A DNA stretch of 64,000 bases from SPGG2 sp964194625 (GTDB lineage Bacteria; Pseudomonadota; Gammaproteobacteria; Acidiferrobacterales; SPGG2). The stretch spans positions 1 to 64,000 of the forward strand of contig CAXMNC010000202.1 of the NCBI GenBank assembly GCA_964194625.1, written 5' to 3'. The translations under genes were made by a program, and so were the position numbers. A model generated the notes under the pieces. That model saw only the letters and a list, made by a program, of their open reading frames with translations, had not been told where the DNA came from and searched no databases. This document shows, in pieces, positions 1-8,769 of this stretch. The first letter of the stretch is position 1, and every line of letters starts with the position of its first letter.

Positions 1-42
1 CCACTGGCGATCCATTGCACTGCGGCCCACCGATCGTGTGAG

Positions 43-303
43 CTAGCGCATGCTCGAGAGATTGGCTATTAGCGCAGTATTGGCCTGTCGAATTTTATCG
101 GCCACCTTGTGCGCCAAATCGCGATCAGGAGAGCAACAGTCCATGGCCACCTTGGCACATCGCTCACCTTCCTCAAGCAGCGTGTCGATCATGGTCTGCT
201 CTATGACCTTAACCACTTGCGCCTCGAGCTCAGCCGATGGTGCGGTTTGCAGAATGCCGTACAGATTTTTTGCCGCCTTTTGCGCGCGTTCCCTAAATTG
301 CAT
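43..303 (-). CDS. small hypothetical protein, 86 aa
   Basis: Not recognised. It is a predicted all-helical, soluble 86-residue protein without signal peptide or membrane segment; three cysteines lie mid-protein (CAKVAMDCC). The start is the ATG at 301-303, with a purine-rich GAAGG about 10 nt upstream. It faces away from aapJ, so the next 400 nt can hold promoters for both. The reading frame is clean and codon use resembles the neighbours, which favours a real gene, but no function can be assigned. Confidence 0.55.
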   Translation of the reverse strand: MQFRERAQKAAKNLYGILQTAPSAELEAQVVKVIEQTMIDTLLEEGERCAKVAMDCCSPDRDLAHKVADKIRQANTALIANLSSMR

Positions 304-704
304 CGCTTTTTACCTTCAGTTATGTCTAAAGACCAGAGTTTGGAAACAGGATATCGCTACCGCGGTTGGCCGTCTACCTCCTTCCCGATCGGCGACGCCA
401 CGATAGCGCTTCCTCCACGATAAGCGCAGACAACTCAGTTGGGGTTTGGCCTAGGCCTTCCTCTGGGTCGGCAAGGGGCCAAGGGCCCACTCCCGCCTAG
501 CCTCGACTGTCACACAAAAACATGGGCTTGTTTTGACTGGAAATGGCTTGAGAGCGCAGTAGCTGGTATGCTAGCGTCTCACTCCCGGTATGCCTCAGGG
601 ACCTTGGCGTCCAGGGGGCCAATGAACCAAGCAGGCGCTTGCCCGGGGGTCAGGTGTCCAGTCTCTTGGGCATGCTAACAAACCTAACAATTGGAGGGGT
701 TACC
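304..704. other. non-coding region upstream of aapJ
   Basis: About 400 nt without a convincing gene, lying between two divergently transcribed genes, so it should carry the aap promoter and any operator. Visible elements are a short GC-rich inverted repeat at 628-641 (CAAGC, 4-nt loop, GCTTG), a palindrome GGCCTAGGCC near 449-458, and a strong Shine-Dalgarno (GGAGGGG at 693-699) for the ATG at 705. No sigma-70 pair with normal spacing could be picked with confidence. Small open frames here look like chance frames. Confidence 0.5.
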
Positions 705-1718
705 ATGAGTTTTTTCAGAACTGTCGCCGTATCTGCGGCATTAGTGATGTTGGCCAGTGTCGCTCAGGCTGCCACGCTAGACGACGTCAAGCGCAAGGGC
801 CACGTTCAGTGCGGGGTTAGCCAGGGTGTGCCCGGCTTCTCAAACCCCGATGAACAAGGCAACTGGACGGGAATCGACGTCGATGTCTGTCGCGCCGTGG
901 CGGCCGCCGTTTTTGGCAAGGCTGACAAGGTTAAGTACTCACCACTGTCGGCCAAAGAGCGCTTTACCGCACTACAGTCGGGTGAGATAGATATTTTGTC
1001 GCGCAATACGACTTGGACGTTGGTTCGTGATACCGCACTGGGCCTCAACTTTGCTGGCGTCAACTACTACGACGGCCAAGGCTTCATGGTGCGAAAGGAC
1101 TTGGGCCTGAAGAGTGCGAAAGAGCTTGAAGGTTCTTCGGTTTGCGTGAACATCGGTACCACGACTGAGTTGAATATGGCCGATTTCTTCCGCGCCAACA
1201 GCATGAGCTACAAACCGGTGGTGTTTGAGAAGGCGGACGAAGTGATTGCGGCCTACGACGCCGGTCGTTGCGATGTCTACACGACCGATCGTTCGGCTCT
1301 GGCAGCACAACGAATCAAACTGAAGAATCCGGACGCCCACATGGTACTGCCAGAGACCATCTCGAAAGAGCCGCTGGGACCGGTGGTACGCCATGGCGAT
1401 GACCAGTGGTTGGATATCGTCAAGTGGTCACTGTATGCCATGCTCGAGGCTGAGGAATACGGTGTGACCTCCAAGAACGTCAAAAAGATGAGGAACTCCA
1501 AGAACCCGGTCATCAGGCGTCTACTCGGCAAAGAAGGCGACCTGGGCAAAAACCTCGGTCTTGACGCTAAATGGGCGTATAACATCATTAAACAGGTTGG
1601 GAACTACGGCGAAACCTATGAGAAACACGTCGGTCCCAACACCCCGGTTGGACTAGCACGTGGCGTAAACGCGCTGTGGACCCAGGGCGGTCTGCAGTAT
1701 CCGATGCCGGTCCGATAA
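705..1718 (+). CDS. aapJ: general L-amino acid ABC transporter, periplasmic binding protein
   Basis: Periplasmic solute-binding protein of the AapJ/BztA family (SBP family 3), delivering L-amino acids to the AapQM permease. The first 22 residues form a signal peptide ending in SVAQA, followed by the mature start ATLDDVKRKG and the family block CGVSQGVPGFS. The 337-aa length is normal for AapJ. The frame is open further upstream, but ATG 705 is chosen because it gives a proper signal peptide and sits 5 nt after GGAGGGG. First gene of an aapJQMP operon; a strong hairpin follows before aapQ. Confidence 0.93.
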   Translation: MSFFRTVAVSAALVMLASVAQAATLDDVKRKGHVQCGVSQGVPGFSNPDEQGNWTGIDVDVCRAVAAAVFGKADKVKYSPLSAKERFTALQSGEIDILSRNTTWTLVRDTALGLNFAGVNYYDGQGFMVRKDLGLKSAKELEGSSVCVNIGTTTELNMADFFRANSMSYKPVVFEKADEVIAAYDAGRCDVYTTDRSALAAQRIKLKNPDAHMVLPETISKEPLGPVVRHGDDQWLDIVKWSLYAMLEAEEYGVTSKNVKKMRNSKNPVIRRLLGKEGDLGKNLGLDAKWAYNIIKQVGNYGETYEKHVGPNTPVGLARGVNALWTQGGLQYPMPVR

Positions 1719-1754
1719 TAAGACGACTGCATCTGTTTTATTTAGTGTGATCAA

Positions 1755-1784
1755 GACGTGTGTCCGGCTCGCCGGGCACACGTC
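1755..1784 (+). promoter_or_regulatory. strong intercistronic hairpin between aapJ and aapQ
   Basis: A 14-bp arm (GACGTGTGTCCGGC) is followed after 2 nt by its complement (GCCGGGCACACGTC), with a single G-T wobble. No T-run follows, so it is not a classical terminator. It lies 36 nt after the aapJ stop and 46 nt before aapQ. Binding-protein genes are often followed by such hairpins, which protect the 3' end of the binding-protein mRNA or attenuate readthrough into permease genes; that role here is inferred. Confidence 0.75.
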
Positions 1785-1830
1785 AGCTTGCTTCCCCAGG
1801 CTTCTAGGGCAATAACCAAAAAGAGCGACC

Positions 1831-3033
1831 GTGGCCGCCGAGAAAAAAGAAGCGTCAGTGCTGGCAAAACCGCCAGCCAAACCACCGGTCTGGAATGACC
1901 CGCGCTACCGGGCAATGTTCTTCCAGGTGCTCGTGCTGGGCGGCATCATTATCGCTTGCGTCTTCCTGGTTAATAACACCATTGCCAATCTGGCCAGGCA
2001 AGGCATTGCATCCGGTTTCGATTTTCTAGGTAAGACGGCCGGGTTTAGCATTTCCATGACGCTTATCGAATATTCGGAGGAAAACACCTACTTTCGCACG
2101 TTCTTAGTCAGTGTCATAAACACCCTATTGGTTTCCGTGATTGGTATCGTATTCGCGACCATCCTTGGCTTCATCGTCGGTGTGGCCCGGCTCTCGAGCA
2201 ACTGGCTCATCGCCAAGCTGGCCGCCGTCTACATCGAAACACTGCGCAATATTCCGTTACTTCTGCAACTGTTCTTCTGGTACTTCGCGGTGCTTCGGGT
2301 GTTGCCGGGCCCACGGGATAGCGCCTCAATATTCGATAGCTTCTTTCTCAACAATCGTGGCCTGTTTTCACCGAAACCGATACTCGAGCCCGGCTTCATG
2401 GCGATACCCATCGCCCTGGTGGTTGCCATTGTGGCGATAATTTTCATTGCACGGTGGGCCCACAAACGCCAAGCGCAGACGGGTCAGCAGTTTCATACCG
2501 TTTACGTCGCGCTTGGTATCCTCTTTGGCTTACCGTTGCTGGCGGCAGCGGTCACCGGCTTCCCGATAAGCTGGGAGATCCCGGTGCTCAAGGGCTTCAA
2601 CTACCAAGGCGGCATGGAAATGATCCCGGAGTTTGTCGCATTGGTGCTGGCACTTTCCCTGTACACGGCGACATTTATCGCCGAGATCGTAAGGGCCGGC
2701 ATCATGGGGGTCAGTCACGGCCAGACGGAAGCGGCCTACGCCGTTGGTCTCAGGCCGGGTCCAACGTTGCGGTTAATAATCATCCCCCAGGCCTTGCGGA
2801 TTATTATTCCGCCGCTGACAAGTCAATATTTGAACCTCACCAAGAACTCGTCATTGGCGGCCGCCATCGCCTACCCCGACCTGGTGTTGGTGTTCGCAGG
2901 TACGGCGCTGATGCAGACGGGTCAAGCGGTGGAGATTATCGGTATGACCATGGCGGTGTACCTCACCCTCAGTCTGCTGATTGCCGCATTCATGAACTGG
3001 TACAACAAGAAAATGGAGCTGGTGGAGCGATAA
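1831..3033 (+). CDS. aapQ: general L-amino acid ABC transporter, permease AapQ
   Basis: Inner-membrane permease of the His/Glu/Gln/Arg/opine family. 400 aa, the usual AapQ length. After a Lys/Ala/Pro-rich cytoplasmic N-terminus come a first membrane segment (about residues 30-50) and the ABC permease core from about residue 90. The cytoplasmic EAA loop reads EAAYAVGLRPG, followed by IIIPQALRIIIPPLTSQYLN. The start is GTG at 1831. aapM begins 2 nt after the stop, so the two permeases are probably translated in fixed ratio. It should heterodimerise with AapM. Confidence 0.92.
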   Translation: MAAEKKEASVLAKPPAKPPVWNDPRYRAMFFQVLVLGGIIIACVFLVNNTIANLARQGIASGFDFLGKTAGFSISMTLIEYSEENTYFRTFLVSVINTLLVSVIGIVFATILGFIVGVARLSSNWLIAKLAAVYIETLRNIPLLLQLFFWYFAVLRVLPGPRDSASIFDSFFLNNRGLFSPKPILEPGFMAIPIALVVAIVAIIFIARWAHKRQAQTGQQFHTVYVALGILFGLPLLAAAVTGFPISWEIPVLKGFNYQGGMEMIPEFVALVLALSLYTATFIAEIVRAGIMGVSHGQTEAAYAVGLRPGPTLRLIIIPQALRIIIPPLTSQYLNLTKNSSLAAAIAYPDLVLVFAGTALMQTGQAVEIIGMTMAVYLTLSLLIAAFMNWYNKKMELVER

Positions 3034-3035
3034 CA

Positions 3036-4760
3036 ATGGAAGAACAAACGCGCCATTACGAACCTGGCAAACACCCCGATCTAGCGCCACCGGCGACTAC
3101 GGTTGGCGCCATCGGCTGGCTGCGCACCAATCTATTTTCGTCGTGGTGGAACGTCATCCTAAGCATCATCGCGCTTTACATCGTCTATCAGCTCATTCCT
3201 CCGGCTATCAAGTGGATATTCATCGATGCCGACTGGGCCGGTAGCACGCGCGAGGACTGTAGTCGAGAGGGCGCGTGTTGGGTGTTCATCAAGGTCTGGT
3301 TTAAGCAGCTCATGTTTGGACGTTATCCGGTTGAAGAGCTATGGCGGGTATACACCGCCTACGTGTTGCTGGTGGCGGCGATGATCCCTTTGTTCATCCC
3401 ACAGTTTCGCTGGAAACACTGGCTCACGTTATTCCTATTGATTATCTACCCCGTGATTGCGCTCTATCTATTGAGCGGATTTTCCCGAGACGCCGTCGCG
3501 GCATGGCCGTACCGGCTGATGCAGTACTCGGCGTTGGCGTTAGGCATTCTGGCGTTGCTGCCACTGCTCGGCGTTTGGCGCCAACGAAGCGCCATCGTCG
3601 CCATCGTATTGCTGGTGCTGGTGCCCGTATGGGGCCTATCGGCGTCATCCACGTGGACGGCTGGCTTACTCTACGGTGCCCCCACCTGGGCCGCGGTCAT
3701 CGGCGTGATACTTGCGATCACAGCGCCGCTTGCGCTGGTGGCCGGCCTGATGTTTTCGCCATGGCGTAACATCATCGCCGAGAACTTTTGGAAGTTGTCT
3801 ATCACCGCCGCCGTGGTCGCCTTTATCGGTTTCATGTTCCCGCTGTGGGCGTGGCCGGAAATCGCCGGTTCGTCGCCACCCTGGTCGGTACCACTGACCG
3901 CGGCCGCATTGGCGCTGGCAGCCGTGTGCCCATGGGCATATGGCGCGCAGTCGGGTCAAGCCGGGTGGCTGGCACGGTTGTTATTGCCGGTCTATGTGAT
4001 CATTGCCTATTTCGTGTTTACCGGGCCGCCGGATTTTCTCAACTTCGGCGCTTTGGATTGGACCGCGAATGCCAAGCCCTTATTCGCCGGTATAAGGGAG
4101 GGCGCGTTACCCGAGGTGGAGACACCGTTATGGGGTGGCCTGTTCCTGACCCTGGTTATTGCGATCGTAGGCATTGTCGCCTCGTTCCCCATCGGCATCG
4201 TGCTGGCGCTAGGCCGGCGTTCCAACATGCCGATTATGCGGGCGGTGTGTATCGGCTTCATCGAGTTCTGGCGCGGCATACCGTTGATCACGGTGTTGTT
4301 CATGTCATCGGTGATGTTTCCGCTGTTCATGCCCGAGGGCATGACGTTCGATAAATTGTTGCGCGCCTTGATCGGGGTGATGCTGTTCTCGGCCGCGTAT
4401 ATGGCGGAAGTGGTACGCGGCGGGCTACAGGCAATTCCCAGAGGCCAGTTCGAGGCGGCCGGTGCGCTCGGCTTGAGTTACCCCAAGGTGATGGGCTTCA
4501 TTATCTTACCGCAGGCGCTCAAGATCGTCATTCCCGGCATCGTGAATACGTTCATTGGTCTTTTTAAAGACACGACCTTGGTGCTCATCATCGGGTTGTT
4601 CGATTTTCTGGGGATGGCCCAATTGGCGGCTACCAATCCAAACTGGCTTGGTTTCTCGGTCGAAGGTTATGTCTTTACCGCCTTTGGCTTCTGGCTCTTC
4701 TGCTTTAGCATGTCGCGTTATAGCCAGTACCTAGAGAGAAAACTGCACACCGGTCACTAG
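3036..4760 (+). CDS. aapM: general L-amino acid ABC transporter, permease AapM with enlarged N-terminal half
   Basis: Second inner-membrane permease. The C-terminal third is a clear BPD permease domain, with the EAA loop EAAGALGLSYPKVMGF followed by ILPQALKIVIPG. ATG 3036 is chosen because the open frame upstream to 2454 only overlaps aapQ out of frame. At 574 aa it is roughly 190 residues longer than classical AapM (about 380). The excess lies between about residues 105 and 330 and consists of several additional hydrophobic segments rich in Leu, Ile, Val and Trp. The first membrane segment and its periplasmic CSREGACW loop are followed by this block before the transport core. aapP begins 44 nt downstream. 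Confidence 0.9.
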   Translation: MEEQTRHYEPGKHPDLAPPATTVGAIGWLRTNLFSSWWNVILSIIALYIVYQLIPPAIKWIFIDADWAGSTREDCSREGACWVFIKVWFKQLMFGRYPVEELWRVYTAYVLLVAAMIPLFIPQFRWKHWLTLFLLIIYPVIALYLLSGFSRDAVAAWPYRLMQYSALALGILALLPLLGVWRQRSAIVAIVLLVLVPVWGLSASSTWTAGLLYGAPTWAAVIGVILAITAPLALVAGLMFSPWRNIIAENFWKLSITAAVVAFIGFMFPLWAWPEIAGSSPPWSVPLTAAALALAAVCPWAYGAQSGQAGWLARLLLPVYVIIAYFVFTGPPDFLNFGALDWTANAKPLFAGIREGALPEVETPLWGGLFLTLVIAIVGIVASFPIGIVLALGRRSNMPIMRAVCIGFIEFWRGIPLITVLFMSSVMFPLFMPEGMTFDKLLRALIGVMLFSAAYMAEVVRGGLQAIPRGQFEAAGALGLSYPKVMGFIILPQALKIVIPGIVNTFIGLFKDTTLVLIIGLFDFLGMAQLAATNPNWLGFSVEGYVFTAFGFWLFCFSMSRYSQYLERKLHTGH

Positions 4761-4804
4761 GCCGACCACCTATAAGCGCCTGAGAAGATTGCGAGGAGGA
4801 CAGT

Positions 4805-5587
4805 ATGGCCAAAGAGGCACGCAAACCAACCAAACGAATGACCGTCTCTGGAGAAGTCATGATCCAGATGATCGACGTGCACAAGTGGTATGGGTCTTTC
4901 CACGTGCTCAAAGATATCAACGTGACGGTCAACAAGGGCGAGCGTATTGTCATCTGCGGGCCCTCGGGCTCCGGCAAGTCGACCCTGATCCGCTGCATCA
5001 ATCGACTCGAAGAACACCAGCGTGGGCAAATCATCATCGAAGGTACCGAGCTTACCGGTGACCTCAAGCACGTGGAACAAGTCCGGCGCGAAGTCGGCAT
5101 GGTATTCCAGCAGTTCAATCTTTTTCCCCATCTCACCGCGCTCGAGAATGTGTGTCTCGCGCCCATCTGGGTACGCAACATGCCGCGTCGCGAGGCCGAG
5201 GAAAGCGCCATGAAACACCTCACGCGCGTAAAAATCCCTGAGCAGGCCAAGAAGTATCCGGGTCAGCTATCCGGCGGCCAGCAGCAACGCGTCGCTATTG
5301 CCCGATCGCTGTGCATGAATCCCAAGTGCATGCTGTTCGACGAACCAACATCGGCGCTCGACCCTGAAATGATCAAGGAGGTGCTGGACGTGATGGTCGA
5401 GCTGGCGGAAGACGGCATGACCATGATCTGTGTTACCCATGAGATGGGCTTTACCAAAGCAGTTGCTAACCGTGTTATTTTCATGGACGAGGGCCAGATC
5501 ATCGAAGAAAATAACCCGGAAGAGTTCTTTAACAACCCACAGTTCGACCGTACGAAACTATTCCTCAGTCAGATCCTATCTCACTAA
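4805..5587 (+). CDS. aapP: general L-amino acid ABC transporter, ATP-binding protein
   Basis: Cytoplasmic ATPase energising the Aap importer. All ABC motifs are intact: Walker A GPSGSGKST (residues 52-60), Q-loop FQQFNLFPH (101-109), signature LSGGQQQR (155-162), Walker B CMLFDEP (175-181) and switch His in VTHEMGF (His 212). The start ATG 4805 follows GAGGAGGA at 4793-4800. A second ATG at 4859 (MIQMIDVHKWYG) would match shorter homologues. The 260-aa length is normal. Last transporter gene; a perfect hairpin and an oxygenase gene follow on the same strand. Confidence 0.95.
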   Translation: MAKEARKPTKRMTVSGEVMIQMIDVHKWYGSFHVLKDINVTVNKGERIVICGPSGSGKSTLIRCINRLEEHQRGQIIIEGTELTGDLKHVEQVRREVGMVFQQFNLFPHLTALENVCLAPIWVRNMPRREAEESAMKHLTRVKIPEQAKKYPGQLSGGQQQRVAIARSLCMNPKCMLFDEPTSALDPEMIKEVLDVMVELAEDGMTMICVTHEMGFTKAVANRVIFMDEGQIIEENNPEEFFNNPQFDRTKLFLSQILSH

Positions 5588-5640
5588 CGCGTGACCTCGC
5601 GCACAACTTCCCATCACAAGTTAGATGGTGCTGGGAGTTT

Positions 5641-5670
5641 GCGCCTTGGCTGACAAACACGCCAAGGCGC
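5641..5670 (+). promoter_or_regulatory. perfect 10-bp hairpin overlapping the oxygenase ribosome-binding region
   Basis: GCGCCTTGGC, a 10-nt loop (TGACAAACAC), then the exact complement GCCAAGGCGC, ending 4 nt before the GTG start at 5675. The only purine-rich Shine-Dalgarno-like stretch (CAAGGCG) lies in the 3' arm, so folding would hide it. There is no T-run. It may separate aapP from the oxygenase by attenuation, control oxygenase translation, or be an operator; the sequence does not decide between these. Confidence 0.7.
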
Positions 5671-5674
5671 TGAT

Positions 5675-6355
5675 GTGACGAAGACTGACGTCGACATCGG
5701 CAGCTGGTTTGCCACGCCGATAATCACAGTGAAGCTGCCGCAGCGCGACGACTTACATCGTGAACTCACCGAACTTTTTCTTAGCAAAGAGAAACAGGGC
5801 GACCAGCACCGAAACCCGGATAAAATCGGCACCCAGGTTGGTGACTTGTTTGAGAGCACCTTTGATCTGTTTAGTTGGCCGGATCCGCCGGTGCAACGGC
5901 TGGCCGGTGAGTGCCATCGCGTGTTGCGCGATTTAGTGGGCACCCTAAACGGCTATACCAAAGAGCAAATGGACGATTTGGGCTTCCACTATCACTCCTG
6001 GTTTCATATCACCCGCTACGGCGGCTATCAGTCTATCCATTACCATCCGAATGCGTCTTGGTCGGGGATTTATTGTGTTAGCGCCGGTGACAAGGTGGAT
6101 GATCGCCCTGAAAGTGGCGCCGTCAAGTTCTACGATCCGCGCGCCGCCACGTTTATGCACGTCGACCCAGGCAATGAGCGGGTCAACCCCGCCTTCGGAA
6201 CAACGCCGATTTACCTAGAGCACAAGGAAGGTCAGTTGGTGATATTCCCCTCTTGGCTCATGCATGAGGTGCTACCGTACATGGGTAAGAGCGAGCGCAT
6301 CGTTGTCGCGTTCAACGGTTGGATCACAAGAAAAAACAAACGCCAAGCCGACTAG
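5675..6355 (+). CDS. putative 2-oxoglutarate/Fe(II)-dependent oxygenase (TIGR02466 / 2OG-FeII_Oxy_5 type)
   Basis: 226-aa soluble protein of the double-stranded beta-helix oxygenase fold. Landmarks are IHYHPNASWSGIYCV (residues 121-135), FYDPRA (152-157), the distal FPSWLMHEVLP with His 197, and Arg 208 in SERIVVAFN as the likely 2-oxoglutarate carboxylate anchor. The facial triad is not a plain HxD: the first metal region reads HYHPN, as in other members of this subfamily. The start is GTG 5675. It lies 87 nt after aapP on the same strand, so it may act on an imported amino acid; substrate unknown. Confidence 0.75.
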   Translation: MTKTDVDIGSWFATPIITVKLPQRDDLHRELTELFLSKEKQGDQHRNPDKIGTQVGDLFESTFDLFSWPDPPVQRLAGECHRVLRDLVGTLNGYTKEQMDDLGFHYHSWFHITRYGGYQSIHYHPNASWSGIYCVSAGDKVDDRPESGAVKFYDPRAATFMHVDPGNERVNPAFGTTPIYLEHKEGQLVIFPSWLMHEVLPYMGKSERIVVAFNGWITRKNKRQAD

Positions 6356-6492
6356 GCAAGCGTCGACCACCGGCTGCTATACGCGTTCGATGACACCCAT
6401 TGCCGCAAGCTGAGCAAGCATATCCGTGAGCGTGCTTCGGAATGTTATTATTCGATCGCGCGCTAGGTTTGATATTTTGGTGACTAGAAGGT

Positions 6493-8436
6493 TCAGGGTT
6501 GGGCTAATTGCGGCAAATCTTTAAACAGATCAAGCGCCTCTGGATTGGCCAATGCCCCCTTGTTCTTTACGGGTTCGCCATGTACGACGTCGCGCACCGC
6601 AAGTTCTACGATTTTACCGCTTTTAGTCCGCGGTATGTCATGTACTTGTATCACCTTGGCTGGAACGTGACGGAGAGTTGTATTCCTTCTAATCTGCTCC
6701 TTAATCTTGGCAACCAGCGGATCATCGAGCTGTCGGCCATCCCGCAAGCGCACAAACAGAATGACTCGCACATCGCCCTGCCAGCGCTGACCGACAACTA
6801 GGCTCTCAACCACGTCTTCGATCTGTTCCGCCTGTCTGTAAATTTCAGCTGTACCGATCCGAACGCCGCCAGGATTCAGCACTGCGTCGGAGCGCCCATA
6901 GATCACAAGCCCGTCACGTTCGGTCAGCTCTACATAGTCACCGTGACACCACACGCCTGGAAAGCGTTCGAAGTAAGCGGCGCGATATTTTTTATCATCG
7001 GGGTCATCCCAAAATCCAACCGGCATGGATGGGAACGGCGCTGTACATACCAACTCTCCTTTGGCGCCTTTGATTGAGGCCCCCGATTCGTCGAAAACCT
7101 CTACTCGCATGCCTAAGCCTCGACATTGCAACTCACCACGCCATACCGGCAACGTTGGATTGCCGAGTGCGAAACAGGAAATAATGTCAGTGCCACCGGA
7201 AATGGAGGACAGGCACACGTCCTTCTTGATTTTCTCGTATACGAAATCAAAACTCTCGGGCACCAAAGGCGAACCAGTCGACAGTATAGTTTGAAGGGTC
7301 TTTAAACTGTGTGTACTGATCGGCTCCAGACCTGCCTTATTCACGCCATCGATAAACTTCGCCGACGTCCCAAAAACGGCAATGTCTTCTTGATCGATAT
7401 AGTCAAATAAAGCGTTTCCGTTTGGATAGAACGGCGCGCCATCATAAAGCATCAGCGTCGCACCTGATGCTAGTCCCGATACTAGCCAGTTCCACATCAT
7501 CCAGCCACAGGTTGTAAAGTAGAACAATCGATCAGATGGTTTTATGTCGACATGCAGCAAGTGTTCCTTCATATGCTGGATGAGCGTACCACCGGCACCA
7601 TGTATAATACATTTCGGCACGCCGGTTGTACCCGATGAAAACATGATATACAACGGATGATTAAAAGGTAATTGTTCAAACTTGATCTCACCTGCGTCAT
7701 AACCAGAAATAAACTCTTGCAGCGTCACGCTATCTGCTATTTCGGGTCGCGACGATACATAGGGCACCACTACGACTCTTTGCAATGATGGTAAGCGTGC
7801 AACGATTTCATTCAGTTTTTGTTGACAGCCGTGAACCTTACCGTTGTAGAAGTACCCGTCCGGGCTGAACAAAACCTTTGGTTCAATTTGGCCAAATCGG
7901 TCGATTACACCCTGTACACCAAAATCAGGTGAACACGAGGACCAAACAGCACCGATGGCGGCGGTTGCCAGCATTGCACTCACCGCCTCCGGCATGTTCG
8001 GCAGATAACCCGCCACTCGATCTCCAGGCCCAACCCCCAAGTCACGTAGCGCCTGCGTCAGTCGTGATACCTCATCGTAAAGCTCGTCACGACTAACGGA
8101 TCGCTTTACTTGGTCTTCGCCGCGAAAAATGATTGCGGGCGCAGCATCCTTCCGTCGCAAAAGGTTCTCCGCAAAGTTCAGGCGGGCCTGTGGAAACCAC
8201 TGCGCATCCGGCATTGCAGTCCCTTGAAGCACAACGTCGCCTTGACGTTCGGCGATAATATCGGCAAATGTCCACACGGAGCGCCAAAACCGCTCGGGCT
8301 CTTCGATGGACCAATTGTACAAAGCCGCGTAGTCAGAGACTTTCGTATCCCAATCACGGCTGACGGCGTGCGTGAATGCCGTCAGGTTAGCTTGCGCTAC
8401 CCGCTCATCGGGAGGTGTCCAAAGTGGCGTGATCAC
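6493..8436 (-). CDS. acetoacetate--CoA ligase
   Basis: AMP-forming acyl-CoA synthetase that activates acetoacetate to acetoacetyl-CoA, linking ketone-body or polyhydroxybutyrate carbon to central metabolism in the cytosol. The 647-aa length is typical of acetoacetyl-CoA synthetase. The ATP-binding motif FSSGTTGVPKCI lies at about residues 266-277. The C-terminal domain shows GVWCHGDYVEL, YGRSDAVLNPGGVRIG and the acetylatable-lysine motif IPRTKSGKIVE. The N-terminal WSIEEPERFWRSVW block is characteristic of the family. The start is GTG (8434-8436) after GAGGACAGG. It diverges from the glutamate dehydrogenase gene across a 333-nt spacer. Confidence 0.92.
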   Translation of the reverse strand: MITPLWTPPDERVAQANLTAFTHAVSRDWDTKVSDYAALYNWSIEEPERFWRSVWTFADIIAERQGDVVLQGTAMPDAQWFPQARLNFAENLLRRKDAAPAIIFRGEDQVKRSVSRDELYDEVSRLTQALRDLGVGPGDRVAGYLPNMPEAVSAMLATAAIGAVWSSCSPDFGVQGVIDRFGQIEPKVLFSPDGYFYNGKVHGCQQKLNEIVARLPSLQRVVVVPYVSSRPEIADSVTLQEFISGYDAGEIKFEQLPFNHPLYIMFSSGTTGVPKCIIHGAGGTLIQHMKEHLLHVDIKPSDRLFYFTTCGWMMWNWLVSGLASGATLMLYDGAPFYPNGNALFDYIDQEDIAVFGTSAKFIDGVNKAGLEPISTHSLKTLQTILSTGSPLVPESFDFVYEKIKKDVCLSSISGGTDIISCFALGNPTLPVWRGELQCRGLGMRVEVFDESGASIKGAKGELVCTAPFPSMPVGFWDDPDDKKYRAAYFERFPGVWCHGDYVELTERDGLVIYGRSDAVLNPGGVRIGTAEIYRQAEQIEDVVESLVVGQRWQGDVRVILFVRLRDGRQLDDPLVAKIKEQIRRNTTLRHVPAKVIQVHDIPRTKSGKIVELAVRDVVHGEPVKNKGALANPEALDLFKDLPQLAQP

Positions 8437-8769
8437 TGGTGCCTGTCCTCTTCCGTCAATGCGAGAATCTGCCGCGGCTCGGGGCCATTCGGGGTCGACT
8501 TAACACGGCGCGTGTAAGATTCTACCAAGGGTATCGATCATGACCAGGCCCATGGCCTCTCAGCGCCAACGCTAGACTCGGGGCCGTCATTGGCCGATAC
8601 ACATCCCGTATGGTCGGCCCACACACTCTACGAAGGTATCAGTCGTAGGCAAATGGCCCTATTTGCTGACGACTTCGCCTATGCGGTGGAAGTTTTTTTC
8701 GCCATTATCCATAATGATTTCCGCTAACAAGAACAGGGGGCATCAACCTGCCGGCAAACGGAGAAAGAA
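8437..8769. promoter_or_regulatory. divergent intergenic region, acetoacetyl-CoA ligase / glutamate dehydrogenase
   Basis: 333 nt between divergent start codons, with no gene that can be supported. On the glutamate dehydrogenase side there is a perfect dyad CATTAT-CC-ATAATG at 8703-8716 next to a T-run (8693-8699), about 54 nt before the ATG at 8770. It could be a regulator site or overlap the promoter. The ribosome-binding site is GGAGA at 8760-8764. No clear consensus -35/-10 pair was identified. Confidence 0.45.

Noticed and set aside
439..678. 79-codon plus-strand frame before aapJ
   Set aside because: Low-complexity composition, no ribosome-binding site, overlaps the upstream extension of aapJ.
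2454..3035. 194-codon in-frame extension upstream of aapM
   Set aside because: It overlaps aapQ in another frame, is rich in Arg/Gly/Asp like a shadow frame, and the ATG at 3036 fits the usual 2-nt operon spacing and family N-terminus.
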